Positions 12,263-25,014 of a DNA stretch of 64,000 bases are shown piece by piece (position 1 is the first letter of the stretch; every line of letters begins with the position of its first letter). Position numbers and translations under genes: made by a program. This DNA is from Lunularia cruciata (lineage: Eukaryota > Streptophyta > Marchantiopsida > Lunulariales > Lunulariaceae). The notes beneath the pieces were generated by a model that saw only the letters and a program-made list of their open reading frames with translations, ran no database searches and had not been told where the DNA came from. The stretch lies in contig OX419760.1 in assembly GCA_948567375.1 (NCBI GenBank), positions 19,840,001 to 19,904,000 of the forward strand, in the 5' to 3' direction.

Positions 12263-14046
12263 TACATATATACATGTCTCATGTTTGATGCATCGCCCAT
12301 TCTCAGCTATGTGACTATCCACTTTCTTCCCTTTTGCCCCAACTCACATCTGTTGTTTTACTTCATGGTTCCCTTGGTTCCCTTGTCTGTGTTATGAACA
12401 GTCTATCATTTTCAGTTTCCCCCGAACAGAATGGTGTATTTTTGATTGTAGGTCTTCCATTACAACTTGTTACTCACACTCCTTACATGATTACGCGTTT
12501 CAGTATATCTGTTCTCTCCCATTGATAAGGATACATCAGGATACATTGATATTATAAGTAAAGTAATATGTAGCATAGCTACACTTGGCATTGTCTCACA
12601 CGTGTGACCATCTTGCCTGGTTCCTTCACAGTTCCCGAGGCTCTCTCAGCACCCGAGGCCATCCTCGGAAACCCTCTCCTTCTCCTTTACTTTCTGCTCA
12701 TTTGGGTTATAGTTCTTGCTTAGCTCATAGTGCGTTCCCTCGTTAGTCCACCTTTTCATGCCTGTCCGTTCTGCCTTATTCTCTGCTCTCTAGCTCTCAG
12801 CTTCACACTCTTCTAACTGGCTCATTCCTTTGTTTTCTTACTAACTCCTCCTGGTTTCTTTATGCTTCGCTCTCTTTTACTGCTCACCCTGATAGACTTT
12901 GTCCTTGCAGGTGTTTTTCTAGGGATGTCTCACATCACTCACATTCTCTTGCTTTTGATCTTTTTCTTCTTTCCCTTGTTCACAATTTAGTTCATGCCTG
13001 CATTATGCATTCGTCTGATTTTTGCTCTTTTAGGACTTTAAGCTCCAGTTGTTCATTTCTGTAGCCTTCCATTTTTGTAACCTTCTCCTGGTGGTTTGTT
13101 ATTTCATTTAGTACTGATGATAGATGGCTGTTTATTACTTCAAGCGGCGCTGTTGGAAGCAACCGAGTTTGCCTTGGCACTCATGAGTTTTCGAGCAGAC
13201 ACTCGAGATGAGGAGTACTGACAATTGTTCAGCTACTTCGGCATAACGTGAGGCACTGATGAAGTCGTTGGTGTTATCATGGAGGTTTACTATGGCCGCC
13301 TTCTGCTTCCTTTAGTTTTTTAGCTTATCCAAACTCCAGTGTCCATAGCGCTGGGAGTGATATACTTTATCCTGTCCTCTTACACTACGCTATAGTTACA
13401 CTCTTACATTTCTACCCGTTTTTGTAGCCATATCCTTTGCAAAATGCCTGCCACATCCACACATTCCTGTACTATTTCACTCCCTAGTCTTTTCCCTTCG
13501 CTCTCTGATTGCTTCCTACCTCACTCTCTACTGTTAGTAGAGAGCGAGGTAGGAAGCACTCCATCCCACGTTCTTCATCTTCATCTGCGCAATGTATCCT
13601 GGTGGGCTCTTATAGCAAGTTTCCTATTCCTCTCGCTTCATCCACGCACTGCATCCTGGCGGGCTCTTATAGCACATAACACGTTTCCTATGCCTCTCGC
13701 TTTTGGTTGCATTGCTGCTCTCGACTTCATTATTTTTTACTGGTAAACTCTTACATCAAGCTTTCTAACCCACGCTCACGTTGGCCTTGCTGCTCTCGAT
13801 TTCAAGTTCATTATTGTCCATTGGCAGTATGGTATTCTCAATTTCTTGCACTTATGCCTTTGCTGCATGTTACTTTTTTGCACTTATACTTTTGCTGCAA
13901 GTTATTTTCGATGCATTTTACACTAAAGCTTTCATACTACACTAGCACTGTAATTCAAGTACATGTTGTTTATCGAATATGTGCACTTGTGCACTTCATG
14001 AGTTCTGGATAACCCGTTCCCAGAACGGCTTCTACTCTCATTTACC
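12263..14046 (+). repeat. Second PLE-associated unit, without RT
   Basis: A unit in the same orientation as the PLE and directly after it. Its last 860 bp (from about 13186) is the repeat also found on the minus strand at 46683-47591. Landmarks are TACTATGGCCGCCTTCTG near 13290, GTCCATAGCGC near 13341 and CCCGTTCCCAGAACGGCTTC near 14010. The end ACCAATATATGTGCCTGTAT matches the PLE start at 8808, as expected at a head-to-tail junction. Long open frames in it are not supported as coding. Confidence 0.65.
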
Positions 14047-15187
14047 AATATATGTGCCTGTATACCATACTGTTGTTTGGGAGTCCTACTTGACTTCTGA
14101 ATTCATATATATACTGTATACTTCACCTTCACCTTAATTCACTTCACCTCTGCTTTTCCTGTTGACTTGTCCCCTTCTCGCGCAGCGCTGAAGTTTTCTT
14201 GCTCCACTCTCGTTTCACTAATGAACCTCTACTTGACTCGTTCTCATTGTTGTGTCCTGGACTTTCTCTCTACTATTGAATGTTTGTGATTTCAGGGATC
14301 CATCAGGTATGTCCCAATTTCTTCCCTCATCTTACAGATGTGGATTCTTTTCTTTCTGGACTGATCCTCATTATGCGGCGAAGGCTCCGACGCTTATGTA
14401 TGTGCTTGCACTTTTGCTTGCCCTTGCTTTCCACACTTCCACTTCTGTTCTTTTTGACATTCCCACTCCTTTTGAGCAGCACTTTAGGGGAGCAACCGAG
14501 TTTGCCTTGGCACTCATGAGTTTTTGAGCAGAAACTTGGTATGAGGGGTACTACAATTGCTCAGCTACTTCGGCACTGAGGAAGTCGCAGGTGTTTTCGT
14601 GAAGGTTTACTATGGCCGCCTTTTGCTTCCCTTTGCTGTTTAGCGTCTCAGGACTCAAGCGTCCATAGCACTTGTTGCGATATACTTTACATTCTGTCCT
14701 TTTTCACTTTGCTCTCGTTACCCTGTTACACTTAGACAGGTTTCTGCAGCCACACCATCCTATAGCTCTCGCATTGTTCCACTCCTCCATTCCCAAGCTA
14801 ATTCACTCCTTATTATTTTTCCTTTGCTCTTTGCCTGAATCATGGGACCTCTTGTGTATACTGTGTTCCTACCTGACTCCAGCCCATGTAATTTTTTTAA
14901 TTGTTCACGCATTGCTTACTGGCAGTCTTTTACATTGTGTTACCTACTTCTCACAGTCGTCTGCATAGAGTCGATTTCACAGTGGTTTACTAGTCTGTTA
15001 GCCATATGTTATTCTCAATTTGTTTCAATTATGCCTTTGCTTCAAGTTACATTTGATGCATTCCACATTATAGATTTCTCACTATTCTAGCATTGTGAAT
15101 CATGTACATCTTGCTTACCGATCATTTGCACTTCATGAGTTCTCGATAACCCATTCTCAAAACTGCTTCTGTTCTTGTATACCTATA
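14047..15187 (+). repeat. Third PLE-associated unit, without RT
   Basis: A shorter, diverged version of the preceding unit, starting at the junction motif and ending at TATACCTATATATG. It shares GCAACCGAGTTTGCCTTGGC (14491), TACTATGGCCGCC (14608) and CGTCCATAGC (14660) with its neighbour. Its best match elsewhere is the insertion in the left copia A LTR at 41418-42001 (minus strand). Confidence 0.65.
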
Positions 15188-17519
15188 TATGTAAACGTTT
15201 CAAATTTATTGGGGAAGAGTAAAGCCTAACAGCAATGTAAACAAACACTAAGGAATATTAAGAAGCACGTTCACTATACCACTAATGATCACCCTTTATG
15301 GAAGATTAATCATTAACTTCGTCTGTCTATACTAAGGTTTCATTCTGGTGCCTAAAACATAGCTATAACATCACAAGTGCAGATTGATGAAATATTAATA
15401 TTAGTAATTTTAGTAATTGTTTTGGTTCTCAATTTTGTAACATACTAAAGAACATACCAACATGTGCAAATGTGGTTACAGTTGAAGAGGCATGCATCTT
15501 AACTTGAGATACCTTCCTTCTCTTCTTGGATTCACTCTCTTGTCCCATTCCATCATTCTCACCATCAAGCTCCTTTTGTTATTTGATCTCCTTTAGAGGC
15601 TCGTATGTTCACATATAGATTACTTGGTTGAGACACATGTGATGGGCTTGTGCTTTCCTCCTCTTGCAAGTGCTCACTTGTAACAAAGTCTTGAGAGTAC
15701 GGTACAAAAGGAACATACTCTAATTCTTGTGTGCTAGGTTAAAGAAAAAGAATGGAATGCAAATTTTCTAAGAAACCAGTTCTTGATGCAAGTGTGTCCT
15801 CGGTATCATGATATCTACTCTTGGGGTTCTCGGGTGACTTGGGAAGAAGAGTCTTCCTCCAATATCATCTATGCAAAATCATTCTCTACTCCTAGACTTC
15901 CAAGAGTAGGTGGAGGAATATTAGTTGTACTACAAAACAACATCCATTTTGGCATAATGGGGACAGATATGATTAAGCTTGTCATTTAATTGTCTTTAAT
16001 CCTCATTTTCACTCCTTTTTGTGAGGCCTTCTCTCTTGCATTTGTCTTTCCAATTCCAAGCTGATTTGTATGACAACATATAATGTACCCAACTTTTTGT
16101 TTAATCTCCTTGCATTCATCAAATTAGAAAAATCCTTTCTAAAATTTACAAGGTAAGTAGCCATGTAGGGCTGTGCTCTTCTACACAAGCTTCTTGCAAG
16201 TGCCTTGATGGATCTACTTGAAATGGTCAAAGTCTTCAAGATAATCTAAAACTTGACTATAATGATGTGATACCATTTTAAACATGTAATCATCATTAGC
16301 TTTTGATTTACACTCAAAGAGAGTTCTTGACTATGATGACTTTGATAGTGATGGTCCCAAAGACACTCCCTTTGATAGCCCAGATGGTCCTGAAGATATC
16401 ACCATGTTAAGAAGATCTTGGAATTTGTATGGATGTGGAACAATAGTAGTAGCTACGAGTATGATAGAATCTAAAATGTTGATAGATTCTCCAAAAGCTA
16501 CATGGGTTATAGAATGAGGAAGAGGTGATAATAGGTGGCTTTTAGAAAGCACTTCATTGGCTATAATAGGGGCGGTAAGATAAGGAGTTTGAGAGTTGAT
16601 GAAGGTGGTACAATTAGCGAGAGTGGATTGTCTATGACTCTTGTGATTTGTTGCAATTTATTACAAGAGATCATTTCTTCTAGAGGTTCAAGTGATTGAG
16701 GAGATTGAGAGTCGGGGCTCATAAGCAAACCTCTTGAGGCTGATTTGTGTTGCTCCATTGCATTCATATCAATGATACATTCCTATGCATACAAAGGCCG
16801 GCGCTCCAAATTTCAAACGTGGCTGTACAAAATTAATTCACTAAATTAACTTCCCTTGTACTCTTGGCTTGGCACCCACTACATTCAACAATGTGGTGGT
16901 GAGCCAAAGCGTGCTTCTAAGATATTTACAATCCTCAAATTCCCCTCAATCCTATCATCTTTCTCCCTCATTTTCCCTTTGAATCTACGGTGCTACCTTC
17001 ATGCTCTCACCTTGCACACCTATGTAGTTGATAGCATTTCCAAACAAGAAACACCTAAGCTCTCCTCTCCATGAGGATTGTCATTTTGAATTTTCCCTCT
17101 TGATCTCCTCCAATTTGATTCACTATGCAACTTGATTAACTCTTGAGCTTGATTCTCTTTCGAAAAGTATTTCTTCACATGCAAAAAGTTGAAACTTGTG
17201 ATTCCTATTTGAATTCCCAAGAAATATGATTGTCCACATAAGGCCTTAGCTTGTTCAAACTTCTACTAAGTGGTATCTTCTCCAAAATATGATGTAATTA
17301 AGATTCGTCCTTTTGATTTTTCCTAATCATCACTCTTGTAACTTTCAATATCCAAGAAAAGAAAATAAGCCTATCAGGTAGGTGAAGACCCATAAATACC
17401 CATAAATATATTTATAGACTTTGCTCTTTTGCAAAATTATTTTTTATGGAGCCTATTTAAAAATTTTACAAGTATCCTTGCACCTTTTGTTAATATCCCA
17501 TAACTTCTATTCTTGAATG
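15188..17519. other. No recognisable gene
   Basis: AT-rich sequence with only short open frames (for example 15783-15989 plus, 16009-16239 and 16331-16767 minus). None shows a motif I recognise. It may contain old retrotransposon remains into which the next gypsy element inserted. Confidence 0.5.
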
Positions 17520-18869
17520 TGTCACGCCATTTGTAGTGCTGCATTTAGATGCTCGGACACTGGAGTTCCAGTGATAGTAGATAGAGTTATTTCAGCAGTT
17601 TCTCAAAGACTACTTTCCGACGGTCAGATTTTGTGTTCAGGGTACTCACTTCATGGTGGGGCCCACCACCACTTTGCACCGTCAAGTGTGCCGTCAGCGG
17701 GAATGTTAGGGTTTCAGAGCTAGCTCAAGTTCAGGGGGTATAGTTTCAAAGTGAGCTCTAGAGAGCTCACTTCTCTGATGTTGAGCCTTCGAGTTCCTGG
17801 CTATGGTGGACAGAGGCCGACGAGCGTCACCTAGATTCTCTATGCTTGAGTGGGTGTGGCTTGACTATAATCAGTGCCCAATTGTTGGTAGTTTATAGAG
17901 TGACATATCAAGTACTGATATGAGTTGTGTTGATTTGAGAGTGGTAACCAATCTGATTACATCAAAGAAGTGAAGTCAGGGGGAAATCGGGTGCAGGAAC
18001 TTTGAGTGTTGGTGGTATCTCCAAGCTTGATGTATCATTGGTAGCTTGATTCAAGTTCAGTGTTTCCCTCCTAGTGTGTAGAAGCTCGTTCAATTGATGC
18101 AGATTTGGCAGTTAGGCGGATGGTGTGCGGAGGCGTTGGCCAAATTTTGAGCAAAGAAGGAGCAAATTTCAAACAGTGGTTGTGATTTTGAGCTCAAGAG
18201 ATGAAGACATGACCAATTTGCTGCGAGTTGGGCTCAGAAAGTCAAATTGAAGGTGGAGTTGAGAAGCTATTCTCATGAATTTGTGATTTGGGAAAACATG
18301 TGTTGTCAATTTGGCTCAAGTGGAAAGTTAGCGGGGGATTTGGCGGACAACTAACTTTAGGGTTTACGTCAAATTTTACGTCAGATTTTGGTTGGAATTT
18401 ACGTCATATTTTGGCCAGATTTGGAGGAGTTTCGCTAGTTTGGAGGACTTTTGCAGATGTGGAGAAGTTTTGCCAATTTTAGAGGAGGTTCGAAGTGGCA
18501 AGAAGAAAGGCCTCATTTGGTTGAATTTTGGCATTTCAAGGCTTCAAGGCATAAGGCTGTGGGCTATGAGAGGCTATGAAGGCCCAGAAGGGCCAATAAG
18601 CTGTCGTGAGGCTAGCTAGTTTAGAGTAGATCTTGGTCATTGGTTGGAAAAATCTGCCTTTCCTGCTAGATTATGCGCAATAGGGTTTGATCTCTAGATC
18701 TCTTGTTCCTAGACTGGTGCCCTAGCCAACTAGTCCACCCTCACTTGTTGTCATAGTGATTGTGCCACTGTTATCTATACACATGTAGCTTTGGCTAGGA
18801 GATGCAGTTTGATCTCATTCTTGGTGATCCTGGTAGCTTAGGACTTAGATACAAACTTCTTTTATGTCA
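17520..18869 (+). repeat. 5' LTR of the PHD-type gypsy element
   Basis: The start is set by homology to 26856. The end is set by TATGTCA just before the primer-binding site at 18879. The length would be about 1350 bp, but only the first 435 bp or so have a counterpart at the 3' end, so the right boundary rests on the primer-binding site alone. Confidence 0.6.
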
Positions 18870-18878
18870 AATGCCAAA

Positions 18879-18890
18879 TGGTAGCAGAGT
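18879..18890 (+). promoter_or_regulatory. Primer-binding site of the gypsy element
   Basis: TGGTAGCAGAGT differs at two positions from TGGTATCAGAGC, the complement of the 3' end of plant initiator tRNA-Met, and lies between LTR and gag. Confidence 0.6.
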
Positions 18891-19403
18891 CAGTCTCGTG
18901 TTGTGTTATGAGATGGAGTGTTTTTGTTTAGATTTCTTGTGATTGGATCCCCTCCATTCTCTACTTCCTATTTGTGCACCATGTTTGTGTGAGGTGCCTT
19001 GACTTTTGAACGTCGATGCTCTGGTGTGCTCTCGATGGTGAGGCTGGAGTGATGACCAGTCAAACTACCTTTGTTTCTCTCCGGTGAGGCAAGAAGTGAT
19101 GACCTGCAGATCGTGAGAGTGCGTGTTATGATGGTAGGTTACAGTTGCACTTTCTCCTAGTGTAGTTATCTCGGTTAGAGTTACATTAGTGGGTGGTGCT
19201 TAGTTGGTATTGGCACTTGGTGGTGTTGGCCCGTGGTGGTGTTTGCACTTGGTGAGGTACTTGCGGTTGCAGTTGGTGGTTTGGGTTTGCTGTTGCGGTT
19301 ACTTTGTCACAACGGAGTTCTTTGGAGATTCCAAAGGAGTTAGCCCTACAATACGCAGTGGGTTTACTCGGAGTGGTGCTCGGTATCAGCTTGTATCTCA
19401 TGT

Positions 19404-20988
19404 CCCAATGAGGGAGGAGATTGACTCTGAATTGGAGTTCAACACAAGAGTTGATTCAATTGAAAGTGCACTCGGTCAGTCCGCACCATTGTTGTGGGAC
19501 ATGGATGAGATTTATGGAGCCTCCAAAGGCCCTAGGCGTTACTTTGGTACAGTGGGTACCATTGAGTTGGATGACTTCATCCAGGAGTTTGATAGTTGGT
19601 GTGATCTATAGCAGATGCGGAACCCAACTTTGTTTACACCCTTCATGGCATGGAAGGGGTTGTTTCAGCATTTGGAGGGTCCATCGATGGATGACTACCA
19701 TGAGTTCAGGAAAGCTCATTTGGAGGAGATTGAGTTATGGAGACAGTATTGGTCTCCACACTATGTCTCCATCACTTCAGGATCGGTGGCCAAGAGTAGA
19801 TTGGCTGTACCTACGAGTTCTAGCTCGAGTAGTGTGGGTGGAGCTAGTGGAGGTGCACTAGCTAGAGATAGTGCTACTACGAGTGGAGGTACCGCTGTAG
19901 GAGGTGGTGTGGTACCTGGGTTTAACCCCATGGTGGAGTTCTTCTTGTGTTTGAGGCAGAACTACCAAGGGGTACGGACGGACAAGCTGAGGAGCTTGCA
20001 AGAGTTCCATTGGAAGGCTAGAGAGAGCCTACGTGAGGCATACACTTGCATGAGGTGGTTGATCAGTTTCACTCAGGGAGTTACTGAGGCCCAGGCAGTC
20101 CAATTTTGGTATGGGATACTGGATAGGGAGTTGGATCGTAGAGTTTGTGATGCTACATTGTTACATGCTACTTTGCCTACTTTGGCAGTGGTCTTTGGTT
20201 TGGCTGAGCGTATTGAGCTTAACATGGTAGAGGAGAGAGTGGTGATATCTGGATTTGGTAGGGAGACCTCATCCACGACTGTGACTTCTTCTAGAGTGCA
20301 GCAGAGTGCACCACGCCCAGTTGGTTTTCGAGGACAAGATGGACAGCCCAGATCTTATGGAGCGAGTGGAGGGCCTAGTGGAGTTAGACCCTTACCCTCA
20401 TTTTTGGGTCAACAGCAGCCAGTGAGTGGTGGTTTTGCTTGTTGGACTTGTGGTGGACCTCACCATAGGAGAGAGTATACTTAGGGCAGCGGACTTGATA
20501 CCTTTGGTGCATCACAGCCAGCACAGAGGCAATGTGAGCACTGCCACAGATTTGGTCACACTAGTGACCAGTGTTTTGACCTACACCCGGAGTTACAGAG
20601 TGGTAGGGCTACTATGGCAGGTAGTAGAGGAGCTCCAGTTCATGGAGGACGAGGTGGTAGAGGATCTACACCTAGTAGGGGTGTAGTACCTGCCCTTACT
20701 TCTAACACAACTATGGCTACTCGGATTCAACAATTGGAGCAGAGATTGGCTAGTATGGCTATTGCTTAGAGGAGATCAGATTTGGGTGTTGAGGCTTCCA
20801 CCTCATATGTTCGTGATAGAGATGCTTTGGACTTCATGTGCGGAGCAACACAGGTGGATACATCTACAGTAGTGACTAGGAGTGCAGTACGTGCTCCAAA
20901 GCCTAGAGGAGCATCAGTGGAGTTGGACCCATCAGAGAGGAGAGGTTGGGAGACAGGTCAGACTTCCCCAATCTTTCATGCTATCTGA
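19404..20988 (+). pseudogene. Gypsy gag with two CCHC-type knuckles
   Basis: One frame runs from about 19404 to 20988 interrupted by stops at 19609, 20482 and 20767. It encodes a retrotransposon-gag capsid region (19615-20230), a Gly/Ser/Gln-rich linker, then two knuckles: CWTCGGPHHRREYT near 20436, whose last cysteine is lost, and CEHCHRFGHTSDQC near 20531, a complete C-x2-C-x4-H-x4-C. Gag would package the RNA in virus-like particles. Confidence 0.8.
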
Positions 20989-21109
20989 GGCATTGTAGAC
21001 AACATCCATGGTTCCTAGACATCCCAGTAGAGGTGTGGTAGGTAGTGATGGAATACATGATGAACTACCTGCTACTTAGCCACATGCTACTACACAGACT
21101 GAGTCTAGC

Positions 21110-21799
21110 ATGATATTGGGGGCGGCTCAGCTGATTATGCGGCGTCCTTTGTTTTTGGCCAGTGATATGTTTACATTGGGAGTTGCCCCAACCCTAGTAT
21201 TCCGGTTGGCTGCCACGTTGTGTGAGAGTAGGGATGGTGCAGTTCCTACTACTAGAGCAGAGGTGGTGGGTAGTGGAGCTGACTTGGTTGAGGAGCATGG
21301 GATCCGTTCAACAACCAGTGGTTTATGGCAGGCAACAACGGCTAGACTGGAGGAGTTGCCAGCTAGACCGGCCTTTGAGAGAGCGCGGCTCACACCTGGT
21401 GTTGTCCTATTGGATAACCAGAGGGGGGTTTTCCGTTTGGTGGGACCTTCAGGGAAGGTCTATACACCACAGAGAGTCTTGTTAGACTCTGGTGCGCAGC
21501 TCCTTATGTTGGGGAAGGCGGTAGTGGTTGGTCTAGAGTTACGGAAGACCGATGTGAAGAGGTGTTCATTTCAAATCCAAATATCTCTAGGTGGTGGTTT
21601 GACACATTACATCATACGTAGAGAGCTTGTTGTCCAGGTTCAGCCTGGTCATTTGACTGATAGCTCGGTGATGAGAGCTCAAGCTATTGTGACGATAGCT
21701 GAGTCATATGATGTGCTAGTTGGAGGAGCAGTGTTATACTCCATGGGTTTCAGCATTGACTATTGGGAGGAGACAACCTCTTATAGACCTGGTTGGTAG
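21110..21799 (+). pseudogene. Gypsy aspartic protease region
   Basis: The frame contains VLLDSGAQLLMLGKAV near 21473-21520, the aspartic protease active-site box (DSGA) of retroelements. Upstream residues belong to a gag-pol linker. The frame is open but isolated from gag and RT by stops. Confidence 0.75.
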
Positions 21800-23712
21800 T
21801 CTGGTGAGGGACGAGTATGTTGCCTACCAGTACGCTTCAATAGTGGCAGTCTTGGCTCACTACAATCCGGGACCATGACAACATCAGTTTTAGCTTTTAG
21901 TGGTGCAGTTACTTGGCCTGGTGACTTGTTGGAGGGGAACGCCCATGCAGAGGATACTCCAGTACCAGAGGAGATCACTCAGCTTTGGAGTATGAGTGGG
22001 ATTGTTCCATCCACCTTGGATGTTCCATTGTGGAGTTCAAAGGAGGCATTGCAACAGCATGCAGATCAATTGGTGCAACAAGCTTGGAGTGGAGCCTTCG
22101 TACCATCAGGAGATGAGTGTGAAGATGAGCCTCCAGAGGCAATTGCTTTGACACCTCTGTATACCACACTCATTGCTTGTCAGTATCGAATAGAGAAGAT
22201 ATGCCTATTGGATTTGTTTGGTGAGATCAGCACCGGACTAGCTGTGGTGTCACAAGCAAGTATACAAGTACAGAGGTCTTGTATGTAGAGAGAGATGAGA
22301 CTGCTAGGTGAGTCTCTCTACATCATGTGGCACACTTGGCCTATTGGTATCCGGAGTTATTACCAATGTCAGCAGTCATAGGTTACTAGAAGGCCCTACC
22401 ATGAGACATTTCCTTACTGGGGGCGCATGACCTAGAGAGACATGGGTCTATTCACTTGGTGATTTTTGGATGGCCATGTCAGGGACATACACGTGCTGGT
22501 AGAGGATTTTGTCTTCAGGATCCTTGTTCTGGTGTGTTTTGGGAAATGTTATAGATATTACAACATCTTTAGGTTCATCAGTCCATTTCTCTTGCTTACC
22601 TTTTGGAGAACGTTCCTTTGATGGGTGATTCTCGCACCAGAGTGGTGGAAAGTACACATCATGTCCATTCTTGGATGAGACCTGCTATATTGTTAGATGC
22701 AGCCAGAGTGGGATCACGAGCTCATCATCTTTGTCTTTGGTGGACAAACCTCTTACCCGGAGAGGTTCTACAGTGTGCTTATGATGGGATTCAACGACTT
22801 GACCACATCCTTCTTGATGATATCTTGGATGTTAGGCATTAGTCTCAGACAGTGGTAGTGGCTGATAGGTCACCTATGGCAGTGGTGAACCTAGTTGGAC
22901 AGCCTAGAGCTTCATTTCCCACACTCATGAGTTTCCCAAGCTCTCATGCTTTTCAAGAGGGAGGACCTGGACTTGTTTGGGACTCACAGTTACAACAGTT
23001 GGTGGAACCCAATGCTGATGAGAGAGAGCGGGTGATGGGTTTTCACACCGGTATTACTATTGTTCCAATAGTCATAAGCATCCAAGCATCAGGTGTTAGG
23101 TCAGGCTATGGACCTAACTCTTTGACCTGGATTGTGAACCTTGGCTTGGCAGAGCAGCATAGGATGCACTTGATAGGCATCACCACTCGGACACTTGTGA
23201 GCCCTGTGCCTATCAAGACAATTCAAGCACATGTTGGGGGCGATGGACCGAGTGGACATGGTATTCTTGGGACACATCCAATAACTACTAGGGAGAGTGG
23301 TCTACTTGGAGTCCATCCAGGTGAGCGTGGGCTACTTGGATTACACCCTTGGTCCACATGGGATGCAGCTAGAGGACGTGTGGAGCTTGCAGCCAAAGTG
23401 GAGGGAGTTTTTTACACAGAGGTTGGGACCTCTAGTGGTTGGGAGCATGATACTATTGCTCCCAAGGGCCCAGTGTAGCAGTCAATCAGTACGTCTTCCA
23501 CTCCTACTATAGTTACAGAGGATACTTGGGAGCCAGATCTTGGACCCAAGCCTATTGGAGAGGAAAGATGGAGGGTTTGGAGGTTCTTGAGGAGTCACAC
23601 GAGTTGTTTTGCCTTCAGTATGAAGGATTTGGGTGCTCTAAAGGGACTTGGTATACGGATTGAGCTGACTAGTGACACACCAATTTTCTGACATCCTTAT
23701 CAATATAGTGAT
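21800..23712 (+). other. Gypsy protease-to-RT linker, no recognised domain
   Basis: Open frames at 21875-22288 and 22852-23478 are probably broken linker sequence of the same polyprotein. Three short direct repeats with CTACTTGGA-like cores lie at 23290-23345. No separate gene is supported. Confidence 0.5.
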
Positions 23713-24963
23713 ATGGAGAGAACATTGATTCAGAGTCGGAGTAGTGACCTTTTTGAGGCTGGTTTAGTGGAGATTTCACATGGAGAGTATGCATCAGCGA
23801 CAATGATGCCAGCCGAGAAGGATATGCATGGCAACTATACAGATAGGCGGATGTGTGGAGATTATTGTCCTATCAACCGACAGACCAGGGCTGATCGGTA
23901 TGCCATGCCTACACCAGAGGAGATTTTTGATGCGATTTGGTATGCAAAGATCTTCAGTACTTTGGATCTTCGAGCGGGATATCATCAGTTGCCGATCAAG
24001 GAGGAGGATAAGTCCAAGACAACATTTTGGGCTATTGATCCTCACGGCAAGGATGTGTTATATCAGTGGAAGTTCCTACCATTTGGGTTAAAGAATGCTC
24101 TTGCTGAGTTCCAAAGGGTCATGGATAGGATCCTAGTTGGATTGGATTTTGCTTGGTGTTATATTGATGACATTTTGGTCTATAGCACTATTGTGGAGGA
24201 GCATGAGAGACAGTTGTTGGAGGTGTTTGAGAGGTTGAGATCTCATGGACTCAAATTACATCCTGGGAAGTGTAGGTTCTTCCACGAGCAAGTTGAGTAT
24301 TTGGATCACACTATCTACCCCGGAGGACTTGGTGTTCAGCAGACCAAGGTGGAGGCTATTGCACGTATTCCTTGGCCTACGGATATGAGTAGAGTGCGAG
24401 CATTCCTTGGGTTGGCAAAATTCTATTGCCGCTATGTTAGAGGATTTAGTGCCATTGCCAAGGCCTTGACGAAGCTGACCAAGCTTACACATGAGTGGTG
24501 TTGGGGAAATGAGCAAGAGAGAGGTTTTGTAGAGCTCAAGGAGAGGTTGACATTTGCTCCTATTTTGAGGAGATCGATCAAGGGATGACCATTTTAGGTT
24601 CATACTGATTGGAGTATGTTAGGGCTTGGAGCGGTGCTCACCAAACATGATGATGAGGAGAAGGAGTTTATGGTGGCCTATGCTAGTCGCTCCAACAATT
24701 CAGCAAAGGCAAAGTATAGTTCATATGAGGGAGAGTGCTTGGTAGCAGTTTGGGCAGTAGCACATTTTTTATGTTACCTATTTGGTAACCCCTTCACTCT
24801 CATCATTGATCATCAGCCGCTGAAGTGGTTGATGGAGTCCGACAAGCTTTCAAGGAAGCTTGCACGATGGGCTCTGATTTTATAGGAGTATGATTTCATG
24901 GTTGTTCACAGACCTGGAGTGGTGAATTGTGATGCAGATGGGTTGAGTAGAAACCCATGTCCT
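23713..24963 (+). pseudogene. Gypsy reverse transcriptase and RNase H
   Basis: The RT part (23713-24588) has DRYAMPTPEEIFD, the STLDLRAGYHQ box with the first catalytic aspartate, FLPFGLKNA and YIDDILVYS near 24160, all diagnostic for Ty3/gypsy. RNase H follows in frame after two stops at 24586-24597, with HTDWSMLGLGAVL, a YSSYEGECLV box and TLIIDHQPLKWL, and ends in HRPGVVNCDADGLSR near 24910-24945. Catalytic residues are largely kept, so the copy is not very old. Confidence 0.92.
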
Positions 24964-25014
24964 AGCCAACAAGATCAGAACGAAGCACGTTAGCATGGTG
25001 AGACAGATGAGGAG

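Noticed and set aside
13245-13300. Hammerhead ribozyme core: CTGATGA at 13256, with CTGAGGA and CTGAAGA in other copies of the repeat (14574 and 61120, the latter reverse strand)
   Set aside because: PLEs can carry hammerheads and the variable base is the permitted one, but no GAAA box at a suitable distance and no closing stems were found in any copy.
13444-15090. Several 80-100 aa frames in the PLE-associated units, one also open at 46719-47012
   Set aside because: Shared only because the DNA is a recent repeat; different copies open in different frames and no domain is visible.
22603-23478. Separate host genes within the gypsy linker
   Set aside because: Same strand and composition as the flanking polyprotein, between protease and RT; best read as broken linker.
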